A stretch of 64,000 nucleotides of DNA. It comes from Arthrobacter sp. StoSoilB20 (GTDB lineage Bacteria; Actinomycetota; Actinomycetes; Actinomycetales; Micrococcaceae). The notes beneath the pieces were generated by a model. The model saw only the letters and a program-made list of their open reading frames with translations, searched no databases and was not told the DNA's origin. The stretch covers positions 3,968,001 through 4,032,000 of the forward strand of contig NZ_AP024651.1 of NCBI RefSeq assembly GCF_019977295.1, read 5' to 3'. Numbering within the stretch: position 1 is the first letter of the stretch; the number at the start of each line of letters is the position of its first letter. Positions 44,696 to 53,575 of the stretch are shown here, piece by piece. A program made the translations under genes and the position numbers.

Positions 44696-46531
44696 ATGAC
44701 ACATGTGAGACGTCAGCTGGCTGCCGTAACGGCAGCCCTGGCACTTACCGCGACGAGCGGGGCGATGGCCAGTCCGGCCTTCGCCGATCCCCGTGCAACC
44801 GACAAGAACGCTACGGCCACCGGCTACGGGGGTGCCGTGAGCACCGTGGATCCCGAGGCTTCCGCGGCAGCCATCGAGGTACTGAAGAAGGGCGGCAACG
44901 CAGCTGATGCCGCTGTTGCAGCTGCAGCCACCCTCGGCGTCACCGAACCGTACAGCGCCGGCATTGGAGGCGGCGGCTACTTCGTGTTCTATGACGCGAA
45001 GACCAAGCAGGTCGGCACCATTGATGGCCGGGAAACAGCTCCGGCGGGCATCAAGCCTGATGCCTTTATCGACCCTGCCACCCAGAAACCTTACAAATTC
45101 ACGCCCGATCTGGTCACCAGCGGCGTCTCCGTCGGTGTCCCCGGCACGCCTGCAACGTGGGAGCGCGCCCTTGAGCGGTGGGGGACGGTGAGCCTGGGCG
45201 AGGCTCTGAAACCCGCCATCAAAGTGGCAAACCGTGGCTTCGTTGTAGATGAGACATTCCGCCAGCAGACCCTGGATAACAAGGTCCGCTTCGACGCGTT
45301 CACTCCTACCCGCGACCTGTTCCTCCCCGGTGGTGACGCTCCCGCCGTCGGAAGTGTCTTCCAGAACCACGACCTCGCCGAGACCTACCGCCTGCTCGCC
45401 AAGGAGGGCACCGACGCTTTCTACGGCGGCCCGCTCGCGGAGGAGATCGCCAAGACCGTGCAGGCCCCGCCGAAGACTGCCGAAACCACGCTTCCCGTCC
45501 CGGTCGGTTCCATGACCACCCAGGATCTTGCCAACTACAAGGCCCTGGACCAGGACGCCACCAAAGTGGGGTACCGGGGCTACGACGTTTACGGCATGGC
45601 TCCTTCCAGCAGCGGCGGCACCACGGTGGGCGAAGCGCTGAACATCCTGGAAAACTACGACCTCAAAAGCATGAAGCCCGTTGATGCCCTGCACCACTAC
45701 TTCGAAGCCAGCTCGCTCGCCTTCGCTGACCGCGGCGCCTATGTGGGCGATCCCGCCTTCGTCAAGGTGCCCACCACCACGTTGCTGAACGACGTCTTCG
45801 CCAAGGAACGCTCCTGCGAAATCGATCCGACGGCGGCCGCTCCCAAACCGGTAGCCCCCGGCAATATAGAGACGTACGACGGCGCGTGCCCGGCTGCTGT
45901 AGCGCCCCTCGCCAATGAGACGGATACAGAAAACATCTCCACGACGAACCTGACGGTCGCCGACAAGTGGGGCAACGTGGTGGAATACACGCTGACGATC
46001 GAGCAGACCGGTGGTTCGGGGATTGTTGTACCGGGCCGCGGCTTCCTGCTGAACAACGAGCTCACTGATTTCAGCACGGTCTACGATCCGAAGGATCCCA
46101 ACCGGATCGAGCCGAACAAGCGTCCCCGTTCATCGATGTCCCCCACCATCATCCTCAAGGACCAGAAGCCGTTCCTGGCGTTGGGCTCCCCCGGAGGGTC
46201 GACCATCATCACCACGGTGTTGCAGACCATCCTGAACCGCGTCGATCTGGGGATGACAGTCTCCGAGGCCCTCGCTGCACCGCGGGCCGCACCACGGAAT
46301 GGCGCCACCGTCAGCTCGGAACCGGCCTTCATCGAGGCTTATGGTCCTGCGCTTGAGTCCTTGGGACATGACTTGGTTCCGGCCGGGGACGCCTTCACAT
46401 CGGCTGCCGAGATCGGTGCTGCGACAGCCATCGAGTTCGGTAAAGACGGACAGATGACCGCTGCTGCCGAACCCACCAGACGTGGTGGTGGTTCAGCCAT
46501 CGTGGTCAAACCGGTCAAACCTGGCAGGTAG
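44696..46531 (+). CDS. Gamma-glutamyltransferase, secreted
   Basis: 611 aa, secreted via an N-terminal signal (about 30 residues, AFA/D). It cleaves gamma-glutamyl bonds, as in glutathione. The autoprocessing site and catalytic Thr lie in ENISTTNLTV (T417 proposed), where the usual His after TT is Asn. GFLLNNELTDFS, RPRSSMSPTI and PGGSTIITT of the small subunit are present. GGGAGAAACC precedes ATG 44696. Monocistronic. Confidence 0.88.
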   Translation: MTHVRRQLAAVTAALALTATSGAMASPAFADPRATDKNATATGYGGAVSTVDPEASAAAIEVLKKGGNAADAAVAAAATLGVTEPYSAGIGGGGYFVFYDAKTKQVGTIDGRETAPAGIKPDAFIDPATQKPYKFTPDLVTSGVSVGVPGTPATWERALERWGTVSLGEALKPAIKVANRGFVVDETFRQQTLDNKVRFDAFTPTRDLFLPGGDAPAVGSVFQNHDLAETYRLLAKEGTDAFYGGPLAEEIAKTVQAPPKTAETTLPVPVGSMTTQDLANYKALDQDATKVGYRGYDVYGMAPSSSGGTTVGEALNILENYDLKSMKPVDALHHYFEASSLAFADRGAYVGDPAFVKVPTTTLLNDVFAKERSCEIDPTAAAPKPVAPGNIETYDGACPAAVAPLANETDTENISTTNLTVADKWGNVVEYTLTIEQTGGSGIVVPGRGFLLNNELTDFSTVYDPKDPNRIEPNKRPRSSMSPTIILKDQKPFLALGSPGGSTIITTVLQTILNRVDLGMTVSEALAAPRAAPRNGATVSSEPAFIEAYGPALESLGHDLVPAGDAFTSAAEIGAATAIEFGKDGQMTAAAEPTRRGGGSAIVVKPVKPGR

Positions 46532-46589
46532 CTGTTTGCGCCCCGCCCACATGCACTCCGGAGGATCCAGCCTGCACCTGGAGGTGCCT

Positions 46590-46973
46590 TTAGTCGTGGA
46601 GAGGCTCCCCGGTAAGGCGGTGGTCGGCATGATTGACGGTTTCCCTGATCAGCCGTATCAGGTGACCGTCATGCAATGAGTAAATGACGTGACGCCCATC
46701 CTTGCGGGTGTCCACCAACCCGCTGAGGCGCAGTTTCGCCAGATGCTGGCTGATCACGGTCCGTGGTGCCCCTGCGACACTGGTGAGCTCGGTGACAGTC
46801 TTAGGACCGTCCGCGAGTTGCCAGAGCAGGTGCAACCGGGTCGGTTCGGCCAGCATCCGCAGGGTCTCAGCGGCGGTGTTCAGCAAAGCCGGACCTGGGA
46901 TGATCTCGTGAACAAGTGAAGATTCCCCGCGCCCGGGAGTGTCATCTGGTGTTGGACTCGACTGGGCGGTCAT
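46590..46973 (-). CDS. ArsR/SmtB-family repressor
   Basis: 127 aa from ATG 46973, with AAGGAG seven bases upstream; overlaps the MFS gene by 32 bp. Winged-helix core LRMLAEPTRLHLLWQLADG, TVTELTSVAGAPRTVISQHLAKLRLSGLV and RKDGRHVIYSL. No metal-binding Cys cluster in the DNA-binding helix, so a non-metal ligand is possible. Likely represses this operon via the dyad at 48235-48264. Confidence 0.85.
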   Translation of the reverse strand: MTAQSSPTPDDTPGRGESSLVHEIIPGPALLNTAAETLRMLAEPTRLHLLWQLADGPKTVTELTSVAGAPRTVISQHLAKLRLSGLVDTRKDGRHVIYSLHDGHLIRLIRETVNHADHRLTGEPLHD

Positions 46974-48222
46974 TGGTCTGCTCCTTGGCGTTGGTTGGTT
47001 CTGTTGCCGGCTTACCGGGTCTTGGCCAGGAAAGGAACGCGGCAACGGCGCCCATAATGCCGATAGACGTCAAGGCTGCAGCAGCCCAACCCAATCCCGC
47101 GGTGGCCCCGATCCAACCTGCCAGCGGATATGTCAGGATATAGCAGGCGTGGGACAGGGAGAACTGGGCGGTAAAAACGTAGGAGCGGGTTTCGTCTGTT
47201 GACGCATCGCGCAGCAGCCGCGATGACGGAGTCAGGATAGTGGAGTTGGCAGCTCCCAGCACAAGCCACAAGGCCAGCAGGAACCACCACCCGGCCCCGG
47301 CAACCCCCGCAGCAGTCACGATTGTCGCCACGGCCAAAGCAGCGGGGATCAGCGAGGCTCCGGTGAGCATCACGGCCCTGTCCCCGAACCGGTCCAGGAA
47401 CCGTGGAGCACTGAGAGCAACCAGCATGGAACCGACACCGAAGCAGGCCAGGGCAAGCGCCAGATCCGAGTCCGGCCGGTGCAAAACGTTCCGGACGTAG
47501 ACCACGGTGTTGACCAGAACCAGAGCCGTCGGCGCGGCAACCACCAGGTTTAAGGCCAGCAAGGATCGCAGCCGCCGGTTTCGCCAGAAGATCCGGGTAC
47601 CCAAGGTAGTCCGGTGCCAGAGCGACGTGGTCGGCGATCCAGTCCCTGTGACTCCCCTGGGCAGGTTTGTGAGCGCCACGAGCAATGCGGAGAAGAGGAA
47701 TCCGGCGACCGTGCCCACGAAGAGGTTGTTGTAGCTGGTTACGGTCAGCAGCAGCGCTGCAAGGGCAGGGCTTACCAATGCTTCCATGTCATATGCCAGA
47801 CGGGACAGCGACAAAGCCCGGGTGTAGTCCCGCTCAGCGGTCAGGATGGTCGGAATCAGAGACTGGAAGGCCGGAGTGAACGTCGCCGAGGCCGACTGCA
47901 GCAGGAAGATCACCACGTAGATCTGCCACACCTCAGTGATGAAAGGCAGGCACAACGCCATGGCGGCCCGGATCAGGTCGGCCCCGATCAGCACGCGCTT
48001 CTTCGGCAAACGGGCAACCAGGGCATTGATCACCGGCGCCAGTCCCACATAAGCGAGCATTTTGATTGTCAACGCGGTCCCGATCACGCCACCGGCGCTA
48101 CTCCCGGCCAGATCGTAGGCCAAGAGGCCAAGAGCAACCGTAAGAAGGCCCGTGCCAATCAGCGCCACAATCTGGGCGGCGAACAATTGCCGGTACGTCA
48201 CGTTCCGCAGAACCGCTAACAT
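46942..48222 (-). CDS. MFS efflux transporter of the ArsR operon
   Basis: 426 aa, about 12 membrane segments. The loop GARxxRRVLIGADLIRAAM-type motif after segment 2 (VARLPKKRVLIGADLIRAA) fits the major facilitator A motif. First gene of the MFS-ArsR pair; AAAGGA lies before ATG 48222. Such pairs export drugs or metalloid compounds under the repressor. Substrate unknown. Confidence 0.83.
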   Translation of the reverse strand: MLAVLRNVTYRQLFAAQIVALIGTGLLTVALGLLAYDLAGSSAGGVIGTALTIKMLAYVGLAPVINALVARLPKKRVLIGADLIRAAMALCLPFITEVWQIYVVIFLLQSASATFTPAFQSLIPTILTAERDYTRALSLSRLAYDMEALVSPALAALLLTVTSYNNLFVGTVAGFLFSALLVALTNLPRGVTGTGSPTTSLWHRTTLGTRIFWRNRRLRSLLALNLVVAAPTALVLVNTVVYVRNVLHRPDSDLALALACFGVGSMLVALSAPRFLDRFGDRAVMLTGASLIPAALAVATIVTAAGVAGAGWWFLLALWLVLGAANSTILTPSSRLLRDASTDETRSYVFTAQFSLSHACYILTYPLAGWIGATAGLGWAAAALTSIGIMGAVAAFLSWPRPGKPATEPTNAKEQTNDRPVESNTR

Positions 48223-48234
48223 CTACCCATCCTT

Positions 48235-48264
48235 TAGGTGCACAAGTACATATATGTGCACCTA
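48235..48264. promoter_or_regulatory. Operator of the MFS-ArsR operon
   Basis: TAGGTGCACA-N10-TGTGCACCTA, perfect 10-bp arms, 13-42 bp upstream of the MFS start. An inner ACATATATGT palindrome lies in the spacer and adjoining bases. Arm length and position fit an ArsR family site. Confidence 0.75.
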
Positions 48265-48349
48265 TTGTAATAGACTCAGGCTCGTCCCGGGCCTCCGGTC
48301 GGGGATTCTTGGGTGGGTGACCGATCTCGCGCCCCTTTTGTCGCGCCCG

Positions 48350-48535
48350 TCAAGATGGCCGGTTGTTCCTGATCTCCCGACTGTATTTCCACACCATCAC
48401 CAGCGAAGCCGCCCCGATGATGACTCCCGAGAGTACGGACCACGGCGATTGGCCCGGGCCGGTAACGAAGATCGAGGCTGAATAGGCGGCGAGCACCAGG
48501 GCCAGCAGCAGCCAGATTAGGGGTTTGCGATTCAT
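48350..48535 (-). CDS. Small membrane protein, end of the daptide operon
   Basis: 61 aa with two hydrophobic segments (LIWLLLALVLAAYSASIFV and WSVLSGVIIGAASLVMVW) and a basic end. ATG 48535 has AAGGAAG upstream, 30 bases after the permease gene stop. Could be an immunity protein for the peptide product or a transporter helper. No family. Confidence 0.6.
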   Translation of the reverse strand: MNRKPLIWLLLALVLAAYSASIFVTGPGQSPWSVLSGVIIGAASLVMVWKYSREIRNNRPS

Positions 48536-48565
48536 TTTTATCTTCCTTCGAGAAGGGTTTGAAAG

Positions 48566-49249
48566 TCAGGCGAGGTCGCGCTTCAGGAAAATGACGAAGG
48601 CTACTGCTAAGACCACTAAAAGCCAGGCTGCAGCCCCGGCGAAAGAGCCCCAGGCCGGTATGTTGACAGTTGCTTGGGTTGCCCAGTCCGCTGCCAGGAC
48701 GGGAAAGAAAGGGAGGCCTGATCCTGGCAACATCTCAGGAAGCAGCAAAGTAAGCGGCACGGCGAACAAGCTCACCAGATGATTTCGGATGAGCGACCCC
48801 GCTGCGAAGCCCCAGATGGATCCCATGCCGGCAACCCCCGCAAAGGCCGGGCAAGCTGGCAAACCTAACTGCCACGCTTCACCCAGTAGTTCCCCTGCCA
48901 GGACAAAGATCAGCCCGATCAGCGCACCGCTGATCAGCGCTGCCAGTGCTGTAGCTGCTGCCCGGCCCAGGAACGCCGGAACACGCTGGAACATCAAGAC
49001 CCGCCGGCTGAAGCTTCCTGTGCGGAAATCAGCGGTGAAGGCAAAGGAACCCACCACTGCGGACCCCGTCAATGTCAGAGTCAGGCCCGCTTCCATCAAT
49101 GGTCCGCCGAGGCTCGCCAGCGATGGTCCGGCTTCAAGGGCAGCTGCAAGAACCATCAAGGCAATAAACCCCAGCACCAGTGCGGCCCCCACCGCCGAAC
49201 CTTTCCACAGCCACGGCCGTCGCAGCTCCGAGAGGAATGCGGAACCCAC
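48566..49249 (-). CDS. ABC transporter permease 2, daptide operon
   Basis: 227 aa starting at GTG 49249, four bases downstream of the previous stop codon start, with AAGGAG nine bases upstream. Six hydrophobic segments in the layout of ABC-2 peptide permeases. With the other permease and the ATPase it forms a three-part exporter or immunity pump such as those protecting producers of membrane-active peptides. Confidence 0.75.
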   Translation of the reverse strand: MGSAFLSELRRPWLWKGSAVGAALVLGFIALMVLAAALEAGPSLASLGGPLMEAGLTLTLTGSAVVGSFAFTADFRTGSFSRRVLMFQRVPAFLGRAAATALAALISGALIGLIFVLAGELLGEAWQLGLPACPAFAGVAGMGSIWGFAAGSLIRNHLVSLFAVPLTLLLPEMLPGSGLPFFPVLAADWATQATVNIPAWGSFAGAAAWLLVVLAVAFVIFLKRDLA

Positions 49250-49250
49250 C

Positions 49251-50000
49251 TTAGAGCTCCTTCCGGCGGAGGGACCACTCTGCACAAAGGCCCGCAACAA
49301 GCAGCCATCCAAGGGACACGAAGAAGGCCGGAACCGGTTCAAGCAAGCCTTCAAAAGGCACGGAAGCTATTCCCGCCAACGCGCCGGACGGAAGCCAGCG
49401 GGCCATGTCCGGAGCGTTCGCCAACAGAGGCAGTTCGACGGCGAGTGGAATCACCAGGGTGATGATCGTCGTCGCGTAGTAGTGCTGAAAGATCCATCCC
49501 AACGAGCAACCCCAGACGGCGGCTATTGCTGAGGCCACCACCACCCCCGGCAACAGTCCCAGCGAATCCGGGGCCAGGAGTCGCGGGACAACGTCCGGTG
49601 GCAGCGAGAACGCGATGGTCCCACCCCAGGCCACGAGTCCCGCTAACAGGGTGCCGATTCCCACTATCACCGCAGCCACGTATTTGGCCGCCACCACGTT
49701 CGCCATCCCCGCTGCCACCACAGTTCGGCGGAGTGTCCCGTAATAGGCTTCGCGGGTGACCAGATAGCTCCCGGCGAACGTGGCCACAGGCGCAATACTT
49801 GCGGCCAGTGACCTGAAGATCTGGATGTTGTCCGAAACCGACAAAGCACCCGAGCTGTCCGGCCACCCAAGGAAGTTGGCCACGAACCACGGCACCAAAG
49901 CACTGAACGCTACGATGCCCAGAATGGAGTACCCGCTAACGTACCTCAGAAGCTCGGATCGGATCCCGCTGATCACAGCGGCGAAGGCTCCGCTGCTCAT
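49251..50000 (-). CDS. ABC transporter permease 1, daptide operon
   Basis: 249 aa, six hydrophobic segments, ABC-2 type. The start overlaps the ATPase stop by 4 bp (ATGA). It is not fused to an ATPase. Same operon as the precursor genes 4.5 kb upstream. Confidence 0.78.
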   Translation of the reverse strand: MSSGAFAAVISGIRSELLRYVSGYSILGIVAFSALVPWFVANFLGWPDSSGALSVSDNIQIFRSLAASIAPVATFAGSYLVTREAYYGTLRRTVVAAGMANVVAAKYVAAVIVGIGTLLAGLVAWGGTIAFSLPPDVVPRLLAPDSLGLLPGVVVASAIAAVWGCSLGWIFQHYYATTIITLVIPLAVELPLLANAPDMARWLPSGALAGIASVPFEGLLEPVPAFFVSLGWLLVAGLCAEWSLRRKEL

Positions 50001-50707
50001 TGGGCACCGGCCAGGATCTTGAAGTAGGCCGATTCAAGGCTGCCACCGCCAAGCACTTTGGCTTCCCCGAGAGTCCCGCGGAACAGGACCTTCTGTTTGA
50101 GGATGACAACCTGGTCCGCCACTTGCTCCAGTTCCATCAGTTGATGACTGGAAACCAACGCGCTTCCCCCGGCAGCGGCGAACTCCCGCAGGAAACTCCG
50201 CAGCCACTGAATGCCCTCCGGATCCAGTCCGTTGGCGGGCTCGTCCAGAACAAGCAGCCCGGGATTCCCTACCAGTGCGGAGCCGATGCCCAAGCGTTGC
50301 TTCATGCCCAGCGAGTAATCGCGGACCTTTTTGTTGGCCTCGCCCGCCAGACCCACTTGTTCCAATACACGCTCCACACTTTCCCTGCCCACTCCCGCAG
50401 CGAGCTGGCAGATCTGCAGATGCCGCCGACCCGTCAGCCCTGGCTCCACATCCATCCCGTCCAGGTTCACGCCAACCCTGATGGCAGGCCGCCGGAGGGA
50501 TCGGTAGCCGACGCCGAACACCGTTGCCTTGCCGGAGGTCGCCTCCAGCAATCCTGTGAGGCCCGCGAGCGCGGTGCTTTTCCCTGCTCCGTTGGGACCG
50601 ATCAGTCCAACCACCCGTCCGGCTGGAACATCGAACGTCAGATCCTCGACGACAAGACGCGGTCCCCTCTTCTTGCTGAAATGTTCAAAACTGGCGTGAT
50701 TTGTCAC
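49997..50707 (-). CDS. ABC transporter ATP-binding protein, daptide operon
   Basis: 236 aa. Walker A GPNGAGKST (about 37-45), signature SLGMKQRLGIGSAL, Walker B LLVLDEPANGLDPEG and switch His in SSHQLMELE. BcrA/ABC-2 class, typical of peptide-antibiotic immunity exporters. It begins 23 bp inside the end of the protease gene, so it is translationally coupled. Confidence 0.85.
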   Translation of the reverse strand: MTNHASFEHFSKKRGPRLVVEDLTFDVPAGRVVGLIGPNGAGKSTALAGLTGLLEATSGKATVFGVGYRSLRRPAIRVGVNLDGMDVEPGLTGRRHLQICQLAAGVGRESVERVLEQVGLAGEANKKVRDYSLGMKQRLGIGSALVGNPGLLVLDEPANGLDPEGIQWLRSFLREFAAAGGSALVSSHQLMELEQVADQVVILKQKVLFRGTLGEAKVLGGGSLESAYFKILAGAQ

Positions 50708-52388
50708 GGCTGACCTTTCGTGGGTCTGAGGGCGTCCCGGTTTGCGCCCCGGTTTGCCCTGGCCACAAGGGCGACGTGGTGATGGAAGCCCAGAGCCACT
50801 CCCCCAGGCGTATCTCTCGTTGGCTCGCTACTTCCGCCCTCCCGGCGGCCGCGAGGTTGGTCCCCGAGGCCAGTTCACTGGAGAAGGTCAGTACCGGCAC
50901 TGGGTCACCGGGGAAGACGACCGGGACCAAAGTGTCCAGGGGTGCCATGGAGTTCGACGGCGGCTGGTCACCAATGGTGGCCCTGCCCAGGTTTTCGTGG
51001 ATGATCATCCCCTGCGATTGCAACGTGACCTGGTCCCCGGGCGCCAAAACGCCGGAAGGCCCTTGGACCGGCATCACGATCTTCAGCTGGCCGCCTTGGT
51101 AGGTGTAGCCCGCTACGGTCACCGCCCTGACGGGAATGATCACCAGCACCACCCCGATGGTCAGCAACCCGAGCATCACCACCAGGATCCGCCGCCAGCG
51201 TGGGCTTCCATTGTCTGCCGCAGCCCGAAAGAACCGGACCACTCCCCTGAGCGCCATCACCAACAGCAGGCAGAGGACCGCAAGGACCACCAGATGGCCT
51301 GCATAACCCAGCTGAAGGAAGATCGGCATCAGGCGCTGGTACCCGACCACCATGAAGGCGATCCCGGCAACAAAGCTCGCAAGGCCAAACCATGAAAGGT
51401 ACCGGTCCCGTGCAGGCATCCGGCGGGATCCGAGGAGCCGGTAGCCGGCCACCTCAGCCAATGCCTCCAGCGATTTCTTCCGAAGGTGCGGGATGTCCAT
51501 GGCAGACATCAGGGCAACGTAACCGTCCAGCTTGATAAAGGGAAACAGGTTGAGCACGGCCACGGCGTAGCAAATGACGCCATAAAGGACTGCAGCGTCC
51601 TTCACCGGTGACTCGGGCAAAAGCACCTGTGCAGCCAGGACGATGCTGCCCAGGGCGACGTGCACCAAGGGTCCTGCGAGCGCCACGAGGACGCGTTGCT
51701 TCCTGGAACTCAGCCGCCACCCATCGGTCACATCGCAGAAGAATGCCGGTGAAAGATAGAACAGCATGATGCCTACGCGGCGTGGTGTTCCGCCGAAGTA
51801 TGTGAGCGCCATGCCGTGGCCCAGTTCGTGCAGGAGCGTGGAGACGAACATCGCCGCCACCACATACAGATACGCCTTCACCGGCAACGGCGTGGAGAGG
51901 ACCCGCCACATACTCGGGCCCGCCATGAATGCGCCCACGAGCCCGCCGAGAAGGAGGAGAAGTGCCACCACTGCCATACCTGGTCTTGCCATTGCCGCCA
52001 CCACCGGCCTGAAGAACTGGAGCAAAGGCGCAGGGTTGAACAAGGTGAACTGCACGGTCAGGGGCGGCCTGAACTGGACACGCGGCATCGCAACCGGCGC
52101 CGCACCGCCGTCGAATATTCCTGTGGGTGCCAACTGGCGGACGATGCCCGTGACGTCCTGTGCTGTCCAAGGAGACCCGAGGGAGAGCGCCACTTGGGCC
52201 GGATTCTTCCTGCCGTCCACCGCTTTAAGGACGGTTGCGACGTCGGCGGTGACCCGCGCTTTCGGCACACCGTTGATGGCCACAATCCAGGGCCCGCTTT
52301 CCGTCAGCGGTGCATCGATGGATCCCGACGGGGCAAGCTTGACGGGCCATTCGACCACCCGGTCAGTGGGAACTTTGAGCCGGTTCAT
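50685..52388 (-). CDS. mpaP: M50 intramembrane metalloprotease, daptide type
   Basis: 567 aa integral membrane zinc protease of the site-2 class. HELGH (H187, E188, H191) and LNLFPFIKLDGY (D288) give the zinc site. An N-terminal 110-residue soluble domain resembles a peptide-binding winged segment, and a long extracytoplasmic C-terminal domain follows the last span. In daptide clusters such a protease removes the leader. ATG 52388 overlaps the YcaO stop (ATGA). It overlaps the ABC ATPase start by 23 bp. Confidence 0.85.
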   Translation of the reverse strand: MNRLKVPTDRVVEWPVKLAPSGSIDAPLTESGPWIVAINGVPKARVTADVATVLKAVDGRKNPAQVALSLGSPWTAQDVTGIVRQLAPTGIFDGGAAPVAMPRVQFRPPLTVQFTLFNPAPLLQFFRPVVAAMARPGMAVVALLLLLGGLVGAFMAGPSMWRVLSTPLPVKAYLYVVAAMFVSTLLHELGHGMALTYFGGTPRRVGIMLFYLSPAFFCDVTDGWRLSSRKQRVLVALAGPLVHVALGSIVLAAQVLLPESPVKDAAVLYGVICYAVAVLNLFPFIKLDGYVALMSAMDIPHLRKKSLEALAEVAGYRLLGSRRMPARDRYLSWFGLASFVAGIAFMVVGYQRLMPIFLQLGYAGHLVVLAVLCLLLVMALRGVVRFFRAAADNGSPRWRRILVVMLGLLTIGVVLVIIPVRAVTVAGYTYQGGQLKIVMPVQGPSGVLAPGDQVTLQSQGMIIHENLGRATIGDQPPSNSMAPLDTLVPVVFPGDPVPVLTFSSELASGTNLAAAGRAEVASQREIRLGEWLWASITTSPLWPGQTGAQTGTPSDPRKVSRDKSRQF

Positions 52389-53575
52389 ATCAGCGGGTGC
52401 GGGGTGGAGAAGTGACCGGGGAGGAACAGTCCTTTGGTCTCGTCCATGGTGAGTGGCACCGCTCCGGGGCACACCGCTTTGCCGGCCACCCATCCCATGT
52501 CGCGGACTGCCGCGGGAAGCCTGTGGCTGAGGCTCACCCAGTGGGTTTGGATGTCCCTGCCCGCGAGGTAATCAACCAGATTCCCAACCTCCGGCGCGGG
52601 TTGGGTGGCCGGTAATCCGCCCGGCTGGAATGACTGTGTCCACCGGAGCAACCCGTCAATCACTGCAGGCGTGGCCCAGAAATCGGCACGGGAATCGTCG
52701 TCCGTCACGGCCGCGGGAGTCCGGGAAGCTGTGCGGGATTGGAACAGCTCCCGAATTTGGAGTCCCTCCTGGAGTGCTCCCCGCAAAGCAGGGACAGGAT
52801 GGGAAGACGCTTTCAGCCCCACTGCAGCAAAATGGCCTTCGACGGCGATCACGCACACCGCGGTGACCAGTGGGCTGCTCTCTTGGGGGACGAAAGCCAA
52901 CAACGGTTCGACGCCGGCAGCCCGCGCCGCGTCGAGGAGCAGAAGGAAGTTCCGGGCCTCCGGCGTCGTCCGCACGTCGTCGGGCAGTCTCGCCACATCG
53001 AAGCTGAGGAGCGGCGTCCGCTGGTGCCATGCCGCAAGGAAGGCATCCCGTTCCAGCACTTCCCCGATGCCTGCACACTGCGCAAAGTCCTCCGACGGCC
53101 CGGACGCTGCACCATTGGGAGAAGGATCGAAGAATCCGTCCCACGGATTCGCCTCGGCGTGGCCGGGGCAATAGTCCACCACCGGAGCGGGAACTTGCGA
53201 GGCCTTTCCGGTCAGCAGGTTGGTGGCCCGGTACCAGGGAAATTCGTAAGCGAGTGCCGACGGCCGCCCCAGTCCCGGGGTGATGAAGTCGATCCGCTCA
53301 TCAGCACTCCCGGCGGGAGCAACAAGATACTCCGCATCCCCTGGCGCTGGAGCCAACGCGAATCTCTCCACAGCTTCTCCCGCACCCCGGGTCATGGAGT
53401 CGCGTTTCCTGACGTCAAAGGCGCCGACGGCGGAGGCGAACCCGGGGAGCGATGCCCGCCCAAGTGCCAGCACACCAGCCGTCCGCCACAGTCCAACCTC
53501 GTTGGGGACGTACACCGCCGATTCTGAGACCAGACCCATTGAGGGATCCAGGGTACGCACGGGATCGATGCTCAT
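52385..53575 (-). CDS. YcaO-family protein in the daptide operon
   Basis: 396 aa. YcaO landmarks are present: RGAGEAVERF (about 64-72), GIGEVLERDAF (about 170-180) and ALQEGLQIREL (about 267-277), the glutamates that hold ATP-magnesium. YcaO enzymes activate peptide backbone amides with ATP to form azolines, thioamides or amidines. No partner ocin-ThiF or TfuA gene is nearby, so the RRE protein of this operon would have to present the substrate. ATG 53575 overlaps the methyltransferase stop. The C-terminus ends STPHPLI. Confidence 0.85.
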   Translation of the reverse strand: MSIDPVRTLDPSMGLVSESAVYVPNEVGLWRTAGVLALGRASLPGFASAVGAFDVRKRDSMTRGAGEAVERFALAPAPGDAEYLVAPAGSADERIDFITPGLGRPSALAYEFPWYRATNLLTGKASQVPAPVVDYCPGHAEANPWDGFFDPSPNGAASGPSEDFAQCAGIGEVLERDAFLAAWHQRTPLLSFDVARLPDDVRTTPEARNFLLLLDAARAAGVEPLLAFVPQESSPLVTAVCVIAVEGHFAAVGLKASSHPVPALRGALQEGLQIRELFQSRTASRTPAAVTDDDSRADFWATPAVIDGLLRWTQSFQPGGLPATQPAPEVGNLVDYLAGRDIQTHWVSLSHRLPAAVRDMGWVAGKAVCPGAVPLTMDETKGLFLPGHFSTPHPLI

